In this document: piece after piece, positions 44,521 through 55,866 of the stretch
Numbering within the stretch: position 1 is the first letter of the stretch
How the letters are laid out: the number at the start of each line of letters is the position of its first letter
Assembly (NCBI GenBank): GCA_024663395.1
Contig: JANFAH010000019.1
Span: 124,001-188,000 of the forward strand
DNA from: Pisolithus tinctorius
Lineage: Eukaryota; Basidiomycota; Agaricomycetes; Boletales; Pisolithaceae
Length of the DNA stretch: 64,000 nucleotides
Direction of reading: 5' to 3'
Program-made: the position numbers and the translations under genes
The notes under the pieces: model-generated
What the model was told of the DNA's origin: nothing
What the model saw: only the letters and a program-made list of their open reading frames with translations
Database searches by the model: none

Positions 44521-45891
44521 CTATTTTTTTGCCTCGGTGGAGGCCTCCGGTGTGGCTTCCGGAGCTGCCACAGCTGCTCTAGCTTTGGCCACCTTCTTGG
44601 GGCATTCCTTGGCTATGTGACCATCCCCTCCACAGAACATGCAGAGCTTTAGGTCGAAATGTCACTTTCGCTCGGCAGCCATTAACTTTCCGTCCTTGCT
44701 GAGTTTGTTGCTGGCTGTTTCAGGCTTTGAAGACCCAGTGTTGGTACTGCCAGTCTTTGGTGTAGCAGGGGACTGGGAGGTGTTGGATGCCGAGGTTTTC
44801 CCTTTGTCGGTGTTTGAGTCTTTATTGCCAGTCTTTGACGAGTTCTGGTTACCGGAAGACTGGTTCTGGCATTGGACCTCCTTGCATTGTTCCCAGTAGC
44901 AAGCATCTATGTCCTGAGCTAGATGGTGAAGGTCTTCAAGGGTGCGGGGTTTGCCTACCTGGCTTATCTCGTCTTTGATTCGGTCAGGGAGACCGGCATA
45001 GAAGAAGTGGCGAAGAGCCCCGTCGCCATATCCCCAGACCTGGGTAGCTAGCCTATTGAACTCGACCATGTATTTATTGATGCAGTGGGTTTCTTTCATG
45101 GTTAGGTGGTCGAGCTGGCTCTCGGCTTCTGCTACCGGGTCATGGGGACCGAAGGTTGACTGGAGTTTGATGACAAACTTGCACCAGCTGTCCATCCACA
45201 GGGGTGGGTCCTCAGGTTCGCCGGTGAGAAGAAGGTCTGGCTTGAACCATTCGAGTGCCATTCCCTTGAGGTAGGATTGAGCAAAGGTTACCTTTCGGCG
45301 GTCATCACGGAAGGTTCAAGGTTTGTTCTGGAAAGTTAACTCGCACTGGACGAGGAACTGTCAGAGCTTCTTTGGGTCAGTGCCATCAAAGGTGTCTGGC
45401 TCTCAGACCTTGGCTGATCCTGAGCTTCCTTCGGTGTCTCAGTGGGAAGACCGGGCGAGGGACTGTACGGCCCTGGCAAGGCTGTCTAAGACCCTTAGCT
45501 GTAGGTTTCCTTCAGTTTCCTCGTGTTCACCTTCCTCGGGATTAGGCCCGAAAGGATCGTTGTTGTTATCATTGTTGTCATCACTGGAGTGATGGTCAGA
45601 GTCGTCCGGGTTGTCATCACCATCACCTCCGGGGTTACCAAAGGGAGCGGGAGGTCAACAACCGGCTGGTGTTGGTGTACCTTGGTCGTTGGAAGCTGGT
45701 GCAGTACCAGAACAACAGGCTGAGAATCCTTGGAACTGCTGCACGACCGCAGAAGTCCAGCAGTGACTGGCGAGGGAACTGAGGGCCAACTGGCGGCGAA
45801 GGTCATCTGAGGTTTCGGGTTGGGTTGGTCTCAAGGCAGAGGCGGATTCTAAAGTGCAGTCTGCTCGAGCTTGGGTGCGAGTTCTGGTCAT
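44521..45891 (-). pseudogene. Element C gag with zinc knuckle
   Basis: Start at 45891 (MTRTRTQARADCTLESA), acidic Asp/Asn-rich middle, gag core (MALEWFKPDLL, FYAGLPDRIKDEI), a TGA at 44662, CCHC knuckle CMFCGGDGHIAKEC, stop TAG at 44521-44523. Five further in-frame TGA codons lie between about 45660 and 45310. All are compatible with CGA originals; none is TAA or TAG. Confidence 0.85.
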
Positions 45892-45931
45892 GGGTGGTGA
45901 GTGACTTGCACAAGTGGAAGTCTGAATATAC

Positions 45932-46417
45932 TGTTAAGTCTGTGACTGGGACAGGGGTCGAAGGCCAAAGGCCAAGCGCCGGGGGCAACAACCCTTGGTC
46001 TTAGCTCGTGCGCTAGACCCTTGTGCAAGCTGGGTTGAGGTCAGAGAAAGCCAAGGGGGATCAGGAGCAAAAGCCGAGAGTCAACTCGGGCTTAAGCTGG
46101 GGACTTGGGGTGAACTAAGTTGATATTCAGACTGCGGGGCTAAGTACAACATACGTAGAGTATATATACCGAAGACTGGTAACCCGAAGGCCAGGGTTGC
46201 CAGTGGGGGACTAAATAGCTGTACAAGGAACCAACTAAAGGTTAAGCGAGGAGACAGGGATCGGAGAGCCGGAGACAGACACTGCCCCAGCACAAGCGAG
46301 GGCAGTACAGAAGGCTAACTAGAAAAGTATAGTAAGGAACAGGGTTTGTTTCAGCATTTGGCATTGACTTGGTGTTCTGAGCGTAAGACCGAACTGAGGG
46401 TTTCTCGGTATATGACA
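45932..46417 (-). repeat. Element C LTR (5' LTR in element orientation)
   Basis: Starts TGTTAAGTCTGTGACTGGG and ends GGTATATGACA. It differs from the left LTR by roughly a dozen or more transitions, mostly at CG dinucleotides. Confidence 0.94.
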
Positions 46418-47020
46418 CAAGCTCAAACGGTGAAGCCCAAGAGAAATTCAACTCAACGCAGTAACAACCAAGCTGGGTACCTAACCTGGGTTATTTTCGA
46501 CCGATTCGCTGTGGATACCATGACTCATAAGCACACTCCCACACAGGAGGAATACTGCACTTACAGTAGAGCAGAGCAAGCCAACATGTCTCATGGTAAT
46601 CAAAGGCTCCATCGACATGAACCTTATGCACCCAGGGGTCGAGGTGGAGGGCATGAAAACCATGACCAGCCCAAGCAAGGAGGGCAGACTACATTCTTTA
46701 AGAACCACTCTCGCAACTTCCGCTATCAGCCCTTCGAGAATCTCTCTCAGACCCAAGCTCAGCCCAATGTGCCTTTCCTGTCTAATAACCCCTGTGACCC
46801 CTTCCATGAGTTCAATAACTACTCAGCAAATGTCGACGCTATGTTACAGAATCTAGAGATCAACTCTACCATCGACGGTTCCCAGAATACCCCTGCCAGT
46901 TCAGAGACTGCTGGTCCATCCACAGGTTGGACTATTGTCTTTATTTTCTCTGTGATTATACTTATGATCTACACAGCCACGACTCCAATGGATAGCGCAG
47001 TAATGAACCAAATGATTTAA
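46418..47020 (+). pseudogene. Element A: C-terminal polyprotein extension with terminal membrane segment
   Basis: In frame with 38576-38994 across element C. Contains a Gly/Arg-rich patch (APRGRGGGHENHDQ), Asn/Gln/Phe-rich sequence, and near the end a hydrophobic segment WTIVFIFSVIILMIYTATT of about 19 residues, the only clear membrane helix in element A, then TAA 47018-47020. It sits in the position where env-like frames occur in some gypsy elements, but no signal peptide or Cys pattern supports an envelope protein. Confidence 0.65.
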
Positions 47021-47048
47021 CCTTCTTGTCGAAGGTCAGGAGGGCGAA

Positions 47049-47324
47049 TGTAACAATTCATGATCTTACACAACCATTAATGCCTCGGAATAATTATGTT
47101 TTATTTCCTTTTCCTTTCTCTTTCTTTATATCTCCCTTTTTTAGCTACTCATTCGTCTCCTGCTGCACTCTGAATGTATATAAACCATAGATACTGATGT
47201 ACGGACTCCCCAGTCTACCTCGAACAGAGAATTCTTTGGCCAGTTCTTCCTGAGCAACCGTAAGAAACACTCCTATGAGAACAGACTACCTCCGTGTGAC
47301 TTAAACGAACCCGCTTTCGTCACA
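47049..47324 (+). repeat. 3' LTR of element A
   Basis: Starts TGTAACAATTCATGATC, ends TTCGTCACA, and is followed by the target duplication GGAAA. Confidence 0.93.
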
Positions 47325-47339
47325 GGAAAATTGGATGGT

Positions 47340-47979
47340 GTGGATGTGGAAGCCTGGGACCTTTGGGCAGGGGGTCAGGAATGGGTGGCATGGTGTGTGT
47401 TGGTGCCCCTCACCTTGTCAGGAAGGACAAAGTCTCACATATGATCGAAGTATTTGAAGCCTGTGTTGCAGTACTGGGCAGTATCCAGTCGATTCTAGTG
47501 GATGGTCAAGGATTTGTGCACCACACAACGAGAAAATCCCAGATGTACCTTGACAATATCATCCATCATGAGTTGCCCTGCCTCAGTTATGACATTAACA
47601 CCTTTCACTGCTGAATACACAAGCCCTGACCCCCTGCCACAGCTGAAGTTGCATAATAATCCTGTTTCAGCTGTTTATGAGATGAGTGATACAGAACACA
47701 AGGATAAACCAATCAATGCACACTTTCCCACTTGTCCTGACAGTTTTTTGCAGTTTTACAGTAGCCATTGGGTTGGACAGGTAACTGAGATACTAAATCA
47801 TTAAAGTGCCCTGCTTGAAAGGCCATACAATTGCCTGCCTTGGGTTGGATTTCCTCCACAAAATCAAGAAGTATCTCAACATCTGCATGGGGCCATACAG
47901 CTTGCAACTTTGGCTGAGGCTCAGAGCTCAAACTGATTGATGGGGCCTTTCCCTTTGACCCAGAACCCCTACCTTCCAT
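47340..47979 (-). pseudogene. Myb/SANT-like protein of the Harbinger element, N-terminal part
   Basis: Minus-strand start at 47979 (MEGRGSGSKGKAPSIS), then a Myb/SANT-like domain: WPHADVEILLDFVEEIQPKA, FQAGHFNDLVSQLP and KTAKNCQDKWESV, with an intron probably starting at about 47715. This is the DNA-binding partner that Harbinger elements need besides the nuclease. The reading continues leftward until the element A insertion at 47329 and resumes at 24876. Confidence 0.75.
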
Positions 47980-48232
47980 CTTGCCACAAAGTCAAAGTGA
48001 GCAGTGGGTTGGGGATGGGGAATGATCTAGCCTGTGATAATGGTCAGTTCATCAAGGTGGCATATCATACTATGCATATGTGGGTAACTGTGAGTCATCA
48101 CCTGATCAGTAGACACCACAGTCACAGATAGTCTGCGATTATCAACTTGGAAGTCCACTGAACTCTGCACAGACTTGGTTTGTATATGTTTTGCATAAAG
48201 AAGCAGAAATTTCACTACCGTTCAGGCCCTAA

Positions 48233-48772
48233 AGTCTTCTGCAGTGAGTCTAAGAGGGGTAAGTAAACAATCATATCATGAAATGGCCAAACTGGCTGAA
48301 TACATGTAGGTGTGCAGCAAGGGGCAGTCATAGGATCAAGTAGGAAGAAAGGGGATTGGAATGGAACAGAAAGCACAGCAATGCACAATAGGTATTTGCA
48401 AAAGATGAGCCAAGTGAATCAAAGGGAATCATACAATTGGACATAGGTACAGCCATCAGGCTGTGGAATGCAGTGTTGGGTGTTTTACATCCCATACAGC
48501 AGCCCATGTGATGACAATGATCACCATGATGACATGGTAGTCAAACAGTCTAATAGCAGCAGAGGCAATGCCAAGGGTATAGCAACTGCCTGGTAGATAT
48601 CTTTGTTCATTGCATCAAACATATTGCACATCTCACTGACTGGATTTAGAACCTCTGCAAGGGTCATCTGGTTTGAATGCTGGATAATGCTAGTCACCTT
48701 GAGATCATCCAAGGCCTTCATGACAAGTTGCTCAGCATGTGGCACAGGATCACCAGTAGTTTGAGTTGCATG
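48233..48772. other. Continuation of the Myb/SANT-like locus outside the Harbinger element
   Basis: The first about 30 bases continue the Myb/SANT-like frame of 19820. Beyond this only weak frames occur (for example 48521-48781, minus), with no recognisable domain. CpG-poor like the region left of the Harbinger element. Confidence 0.4.
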
Positions 48773-49084
48773 CATCAGCAACTTGACAAAATTTCTGAAG
48801 ATCTGATTTCATTTCTAAAGCTCTGATTTTCACTTCTGACATTCTGGTGATCTGACAATCCTAATATCTGAAATTCTAAACTTCTGATTCCATTTCTGAT
48901 TCTGAATTTTGGTCTGACAATCTGAAAAAACCTGAGAATTTTTTTTTTGGAATTTCTGATATCAGATTTTCTCAGGTCATAAGAATATCAGAAGCAAAAT
49001 CAGAATTTCAGAACTTCAGTCTCTCTAATCATCAGCATGTCAAAAGGCAATCAGGCCTTCAGAAATTTTGTCAAGTTGCTGATG
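48773..49084. mobile_element. Foldback MITE, complete
   Basis: Inverted termini CATCAGCAACTTGACAAAAT and its complement (ending GTCAAGTTGCTGATG). The whole 312 bp can fold on itself through repeated 'tctgatatc / cagaaatt' words. No coding capacity. No clear target duplication could be read, so the superfamily is open. A truncated relative is at 18063. Confidence 0.75.
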
Positions 49085-49448
49085 TGGATGAGGGAAGAAA
49101 TTGGAAGGGCAGGTTGGATGGGTGACAAATCCAATTCAGGTAAAATACCAGACTTTTACCAGTAGTTCCTAATAGTTGTCTCATCCACAGGCCCTTTGGG
49201 CCTTTGCTACCATGTCTTAATAATAGAATTTCCTAATCTAGTGTTACACTCAGCATTTCTCACCCATAGGCATGGGGTTATGGGTTATATGGGTTATGAA
49301 TTCAAATCCCTGCATACCAATTTGGGAAATGGAAAAATGCATGGGTTACAGGAGAGTATGGGTTATACCAGAGTTGATTGTACTTCTGTTTGGACAAGTA
49401 TAGTTTCGCAGACGAGATGTTACAAGTTCAGCATCACCTTGAGTATCA
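49085..49448. other. Intergenic, downstream of the HET gene
   Basis: A short stretch with no supported gene, including a run of 'gggttatggg'-like words. It marks the right edge of the CpG-poor transposon island; CpG frequency returns to normal from about 49400. Confidence 0.4.
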
Positions 49449-51569
49449 TCAGGTGTGCTTTTCCCATTCCATTTCTATCTCCGGACCTGTCCGCCACACC
49501 CACCGTTCATGACTATGATATGACCAGAGATGGCCACAGCGGAGACATACGCTCGATGTTCCCGCAACAGTCTCCCCTTCCGAGCCTCCGAATACCTCGC
49601 AGGTCGACGGTGGGGAATCCCTATGAGGCTGTGATAAGGGCAGATTTGTGATTGTCAGCAGAGCATTCATTGTACGTAAAAAGCGATCGGAGGATGCAGA
49701 GCGTGATAAAATGCCAATCAGAAGATGACATACCGGTTCCGCCAAACAGTGTTCGTGACAGTTTTGATAACAATATGAATAACGGCACACAACATTCGAG
49801 TGAGGCGTTTCAATCTGGGGTGGTGTGCGTGAAGGGATGGAAAAAAAAAGATGGTGGAGTAGTAGAAGAACACTCACTCTCAACATCTTAAACATCCTTG
49901 GGTTAGCCGAGCAACCGCCAGGACATGCCTGAACATCAACCTTGACGGCGTAGTCGCCTAGATCGTACCCCCCATCACAAAACAGGACAACGTCCACTGC
50001 AGTCCCAGGTATGTGCGTGCGCTGGATGAGTCGATAATGTAAATCAAACATAGAGGAGTCAACTGTCGATATCTTCTTCATAAGGGTGGCCATAGCCCGT
50101 CTCTCCCCCCACATACGTTCGAAGACTCTCCATGAATAATCCGTCCATGCTTCAATGTCTGATGACGGTATAGTCCCACCGATATGATCATCGTTGCACA
50201 TAACATGCACCCATTTCTGGCCCAAATGGTACCCAACGACCAATTGGAAAGAGGCATCGAGCATGTCGCTCACGTACGTTATCACGGCATGCCATACACC
50301 GCTCTCCTCGTTTCCCGGCATGCAGAGTCGCTGACCTACCCAGGTAACCTCCTCCGGAACGATGCAACATCGGACGAAGCCAAGAGACAAGATATTTGTT
50401 GGGTGGAATTCAAAACTGCGCTCTGGGCGGTCTCGGGTAAGGCCGCTCTCTTCACCATCCCCCTCGTAGGCAAGGTTGACGACTTCGAGTCGCGACTTGC
50501 CGACAATGGTGTCCGCTGGGGTTCCCAATGCCCTTTCATAACGACCATTCACGTCTAAGAGAGTGACTTTTAGAGGCTCATTGGAGTACGACCGACAGCA
50601 CGCGAGTGATGCCTGGATGTACCTGCTGGAATGATACTGGGGGATAACATATGGAATGATTGGAAGGCAGATTCGAATGCCACTATTGGTCACGGTGTAT
50701 GACTGGTCAGGAGGCTCACCACCAGGCACACATACCCGCATGAATTCCTCGGGTTCCATTATCCTGACATCGTTCAAGCCCGTAAAAAAGCTTGGTGAGT
50801 CTGCGAGAACGGCACCGGTGAACCGCTGTTTGTCCCAAGCGAAGATGCTCTGATCGTTGGACGTCCGCATAATTTCTAGCTGAAGCCGTCTGAACGCATG
50901 CTTCCCTTCACCATATAAAACAGGCATGAAGACGCCGAACAATCCCATAAGAGAGTAAGCCTGGTCTTCTACACGTGTAGTCACGCGATTGGCGGCCCAT
51001 GACATTATTTGGGCGATACTGAGACGCGATGAGGACAATCCACGGCATAGGACTGGGATCGGTATACCGGTAACGATTTTCAGAGCATGAGCGAGGGTCA
51101 CTTTACTACCTACGAGTTGCCAATCTCGAGTGTAGAGCTGGACGTGGCGGGGAGCAATGAGTTCTTGGAGGGTCCACCCGCGAGTGAACCATTCACTGCG
51201 CACGAGAGTAGAGGCCCATGCTCGATCACAGGCAACGGCAGGATCATCTACGTCGTCCAGGTAAGCATAGCACAATGCAGAGTTCTTGTACCACTGATAC
51301 ATAGAGTTGATCGCTTCCGAAAGTTCGGCGCTACTGGATTTATCGATGCAGCAGGTATCGATCCAGATGTAGTCGAAGCCGTCGCTGGACGCGCGCCTGC
51401 AACTATCAAGAAATTTGGTATATCCTTTGCGTGCTGAGATATCCTTTCCGCCCTCGATGTCTTGGAATAAGATTTCTTCCTCGCGCCAGCGGTGGGATAA
51501 GATGACATATTCGGGAGGCCTTGAGTTGAACATTTCGAGGTCGTAAGTATGGACGTTAATAAGACGCAT
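49449..51569 (-). CDS. HET-domain (heterokaryon incompatibility) protein
   Basis: The minus-strand frame of 706 codons is open throughout. The HET domain occupies the first roughly 230 residues: YVILSHRWREEEILFQDI (21-38), YIWIDTCCIDKSSSAEL (67-83), the SMYQWYKNSALCYAYLDD block (89-106), WFTRGWTLQELIAP (127-140), and VEDQAYSLMGLFGVFMPVLY. HET proteins of this kind control non-self recognition and cell death after hyphal fusion. The rest has no NACHT or repeat domain. Two likely introns near the end (49815-49877, 63 nt, and one starting at about 49732) would replace the open tail by a shorter one; the true C-terminus is uncertain. It stands next to the transposon island, as such fast-evolving genes often do. 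Confidence 0.85.
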   Translation of the reverse strand: MRLINVHTYDLEMFNSRPPEYVILSHRWREEEILFQDIEGGKDISARKGYTKFLDSCRRASSDGFDYIWIDTCCIDKSSSAELSEAINSMYQWYKNSALCYAYLDDVDDPAVACDRAWASTLVRSEWFTRGWTLQELIAPRHVQLYTRDWQLVGSKVTLAHALKIVTGIPIPVLCRGLSSSRLSIAQIMSWAANRVTTRVEDQAYSLMGLFGVFMPVLYGEGKHAFRRLQLEIMRTSNDQSIFAWDKQRFTGAVLADSPSFFTGLNDVRIMEPEEFMRVCVPGGEPPDQSYTVTNSGIRICLPIIPYVIPQYHSSRYIQASLACCRSYSNEPLKVTLLDVNGRYERALGTPADTIVGKSRLEVVNLAYEGDGEESGLTRDRPERSFEFHPTNILSLGFVRCCIVPEEVTWVGQRLCMPGNEESGVWHAVITYVSDMLDASFQLVVGYHLGQKWVHVMCNDDHIGGTIPSSDIEAWTDYSWRVFERMWGERRAMATLMKKISTVDSSMFDLHYRLIQRTHIPGTAVDVVLFCDGGYDLGDYAVKVDVQACPGGCSANPRMFKMLRVSVLLLLHHLFFSIPSRTPPQIETPHSNVVCRYSYCYQNCHEHCLAEPVCHLLIGILSRSASSDRFLRTMNALLTITNLPLSQPHRDSPPSTCEVFGGSEGETVAGTSSVCLRCGHLWSYHSHERWVWRTGPEIEMEWEKHT

Positions 51570-51979
51570 GGTGGATTGATCTAGGTTTCGAATCAGTAAG
51601 TGTAGACATCGAAAACGGTGGGTAGCGGGATATTAATACCGTTGGATAGACCCTTGAACAACACGGGCAAGTCAACCGATCATCGCTCCAAGATCCAGGA
51701 ATGAAATGACTGGAGTTGCCCCGATGGCCCGCCGAGTGGCGATTACAGGGCAAGGGAACTCTGACATGTGGCCAGTTCTGCCAGACTGGTCATCCTTGGG
51801 TCGCCTTGCGGGTACACACAGGTCCGGTTTATTCCGAGCAGTCAGAACGAAAGTCACCGGTTCACCTCTCGAAGGGGCCTGTGCTGACCTGTGTCTATCC
51901 ATCAGCATCAGCCTGGCAGGCGATGAGTAGTAGTACCTCGCTGACTCATCAGCCTTTTAATCTCCGCTATCTCGTTCGT

Positions 51980-51986
51980 TTATAAG
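51980..51986 (+). promoter_or_regulatory. Probable TATA box of polyubiquitin
   Basis: TATAAGC, about 140 bases upstream of the polyubiquitin ATG, leaving room for a short 5' leader with pyrimidine-rich sequence (gtttcctccgtg). Confidence 0.4.
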
Positions 51987-52067
51987 CTTCCGGGGGGAGT
52001 GGCACACCTTGTTTCCTCCGTGTTTACCACAGCGCACAACCTCCAAGCTACTCCATTTTTCGCGTAG

Positions 52068-53148
<1,081 letters not shown>

Positions 53149-54464
53149 GGTGTTCGCCAATCTAGCATCGTATGAACGTGTCCCACAATGTGTCCCTCGC
53201 GTAGCTGTAATCTGAACAATGTTCGTTGATAATTGGACTTTCGATTCTTCCTGAGATCTGAAACGTGCTGAGTGACTGGAATCAGACCCACACATGTGTG
53301 GTGCAAGTGATTTCGCCATGAGATCACTGACTGCGAATGTAGGAGGAAAATTGTCTTGGAAGGAAAGCCGGCAGTCATCTATTTGCTCCATATTCATGTT
53401 TGTTTTTTGCTTGACTGACGTTGCCAAAGAAAGTGAAACTAAGTGTGGCTGTCTCGTATGTTAAAACTTGAAGGTCGTCATTCACCAGCTCACCGCGTAT
53501 ACTATCTAGATTAACTTTGCTAGTGTACCCCATTCACTACAGATCAGACGCTTGAGAACACACATGAACATTAAGAAGCCTTGTCGACCGACAGTATTTT
53601 CCAATACAATCCGGACGCATCCGGACCGCGACGATAAAGGCCTCTTTTCGGTACGTTTTTCCTGTCATTCCAGTATCAGTCAAAGTTGATATAGTTTGTA
53701 TTCCACGCAGAGGGTTGAGTAACCCAATCATAAATTCGGCTTTTCTTCCGACAGGCAGTGCAAAGATGATAACACGTATGTATTTGACTTACGCCTGCGT
53801 GCGCAATGACCTTATCATGAATTACAACTTTCTGGATCCTTTCTCAGGGCCAGGCGTCACATTCAGTGATAAATCGATTCACTTGGCACAGGCTCCGGTT
53901 CTGACCGTCGCAAAGGTTTGCCAAAATGACACGTACACGTGCACACAACTAACTGACTCGCCGCGACCCGGATATATGGGGAGACCATTTCGGAAAGCGG
54001 GGGTTGAGTGCGGGTACACGCGGCCTTCACGTTGAAACGGGCCCTCCCCCTATAAGGTGTGTAATAACGAAAGAACCACCATTTTCTTCCTCTGGGAGCC
54101 GATTGCGTTCAGCCCACGTATGTCCTCGTCCTACTACAAGCTCAGGCTAGTAACCTTACAGCACTCGTGTATTTTGCGGCACTAATCTAATAATCGCAGC
54201 CTACTTGGAGTCCGCACCGTCCCGACATCGTATGCGTTCGCGATGATATCTTATCGCCTGGAGTCGGAGCTTCTTGAGTCACTGTGTCTTTTTATGTAAG
54301 GGTAGTGACAAGGTTTCTGATCGGACCAGCAGCACACTGCAAACATGCTACAACAGCGCCTCTGCGAGCAGTACTTCTTCCTCCGTTCTCTCCCACCTAT
54401 TTCTACCAGCCCTTGAGCGTTGGACCACCGGAAGCATAAGGATCCTGTATTTTCATGCGTAGTG
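53149..54464. other. Intergenic
   Basis: About 1.3 kb without a supported gene. Contains the polyubiquitin 3' region and the upstream region of the coiled-coil gene. Short frames (53715-54035) have no recognisable feature. Confidence 0.5.
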
Positions 54465-55866
54465 ATGCCTCCCAATTACCAGTCGACAGGCGAACGGTCC
54501 ACTGGAGACTACGACTCAGAAGCTACTGTGTATGCCATTGCCTATGCGTTATCTAGATGGTATTTGCTGATCACTCTATCTCATCGTCTTTGCAGCCCAT
54601 GTGAGACCGATGCGCTGAAGGGATCTAGGAGCACACGGCAAATGACCACTCAATCCTGGGTCATCATCGCCGTTCTCCTTTTTGGTTTACCCTTTCTTTT
54701 CGAAACCACTGCGCACGTAGCAAACCAATGCCCACTCTCCTACGGTAGTAGGGCACAAATACGGGAAGAATGGCAGAAGGAAGTTTCTGCTCAAGAGCGC
54801 CTCCACCATGAGTGGCATCGTGAAAAAGTGGACCAGGAAAACCTTCGCTTGGAATGGTCATTAGAAGAGAGACATCATGAAGAGCAAACGAAGCAGCGCC
54901 GGCAACGTGAAGAAGAGTACGAAGAGGATATGCGACAGGAATGGAAAAAGGAAATTGAGAATCATTTGAAACATCAAGCAGAAGAGCGCCGTCGGTGGGA
55001 AATCGAGGAGGAGAACCACTGGCAGGGGATGGAACAGCTACGCCTCGAGTGGCAACGCGAAGAAGAGGAACAGAGGCACAAAATGGATAGACAGCGCGAG
55101 GAATGGCACAGGGAAATGGAGGAACACGACCGCTTGGAAAGAGAACGCCGTGACCAAGAGAAGCATGAACGTCAGAAGATGGGCATGTTTTGGGATCAGG
55201 TGGAGGCACACCACTGCACCACTTACGCCACGAGGGAGTACTCGGCCGTTCTTGCAAATCTCCCAGTCGACTATCCCCATCGAGTTGAAGCTTGCAAGGA
55301 GATACCGCTAGAGGTTCATGGTATGAGCTACCTGCCAAAGCACTGCGAGGATCAAGTTCGTTTCATATGTTACTGTCACATATTGGATACTGATCGTCGC
55401 TTACTCCGTAGGGCTCAGGCGTAGTGATTGGACGATGGGAAATCAACCATAACGAGCCCGATTGTGTTCCCTTCTGGAATTGGTTCAAAGACAAGGTGGG
55501 GTTCACGGTCATTCAGCCTGATGACGGCCATTAATCCTGTTTATGCAGGGCTGCACGTCCGAGCGATCTGGAAGGAGGGTAACTATCATCGACAACTGTC
55601 CCATGACAAGTGCTTACAGATTGTTTATATCCGTAGCGTTTCGAACATTACCTTGAGAATTTGCCTTATGGTGGCGACTGGCGAGAATTCTGTGCCACCA
55701 CCCCTGTCAGCTTCCACGGAATGCACTTTCCTGGTGCCCAAATATGTTTCCAATATGTGAGTGTCCTTTCACTGGTCGTGCGCTTGCTCCGTGCAGAACT
55801 AAACTGACTCGTTACAGAATCCTTGGAACTTACGGACACTGGGAGATAGAAGATAATAGCTGCTAA
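54465..55866 (+). CDS. Membrane-anchored coiled-coil protein of a mushroom-specific family
   Basis: Start at the MPPNYQSTGERSTGDYDS ATG. A candidate short intron is at about 54560-54597. A hydrophobic segment (WVIIAVLLFGLPFLFETTAH) is followed by about 130 residues of strongly charged heptad-like helix rich in Glu, Arg and Trp (LEWQREEEEQRHKMDRQREE). A conserved Cys/His/Trp module follows, spread over small exons (introns at about 55356-55411, 55496-55548, 55579-55636 and 55757-55818), with HHCTTYATREYSAVL, GRWEINHNEPDCVPFW, GGDWREFCATTPVSFHGMHF and a C-terminal WEIEDNSC. From memory, proteins with this layout recur in many Agaricomycetes; no function is known to me. The last exon junction is out of phase by one base, so either an indel or a different splice site is present. 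Confidence 0.7.

Larger units (their letters stand above)
38995..46417 (-). mobile_element. Chromodomain gypsy retrotransposon C with an antisense accessory gene
   Basis: Two 486-bp LTRs and the target duplication CAAGC (38990-38994, 46418-46422). Gag (45891-44521) and pol (44467-40811) read leftward. Between the pol end and the left LTR, an extra gene reads rightward (39588-40691). Close relative of element B (same domain order and similar motifs) but carrying about a dozen in-frame TGA codons, so it is older. Confidence 0.95.
24886..47324 (+). mobile_element. Ty3/gypsy retrotransposon A with two nested elements
   Basis: Flanked by 276-bp LTRs (24886-25161 and 47049-47324) and the 5-bp duplication GGAAA (24881-24885, 47325-47329). 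A purine-rich tract precedes the right LTR. Removing the nested elements B and C leaves about 8.3 kb with a single plus-strand polyprotein frame from 25353 to the TAA at 47018-47020, interrupted only by TGA codons. The B insertion with its duplication adds 6749 nt (frame +2) and C adds 7428 nt (frame 0), which agrees with the frames actually seen. Confidence 0.95.
21626..48229 (+). mobile_element. Harbinger element carrying nested retrotransposons
   Basis: Terminal inverted repeats of about 85 bp begin GGGCCTGAATGGTAG at 21626 and read GGGCCTGAACGGTAG on the minus strand from 48229. Both are followed by a shared subterminal text (TTTCTGCTTC, then CAAACCAAGTCTGTG). The 3-bp target duplication TAA is present at 21623-21625 and 48230-48232. 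The element encodes a transposase on the plus strand (left) and a Myb/SANT-like protein on the minus strand (right), the two-gene design of Harbinger elements. Insertions of a solo LTR and of gypsy element A have stretched it from about 3.3 kb to 26.6 kb. Confidence 0.88.

Noticed and set aside
46346..47020. Envelope gene of a retrovirus-like element
   Set aside because: Only a single terminal membrane helix; no signal peptide, cleavage site or Cys pattern, and it is fused in frame to the polyprotein.
54664..55338. 224-codon minus-strand frame
   Set aside because: Shadow of the coiled-coil gene, which has family-like motifs and fitting introns on the plus strand.
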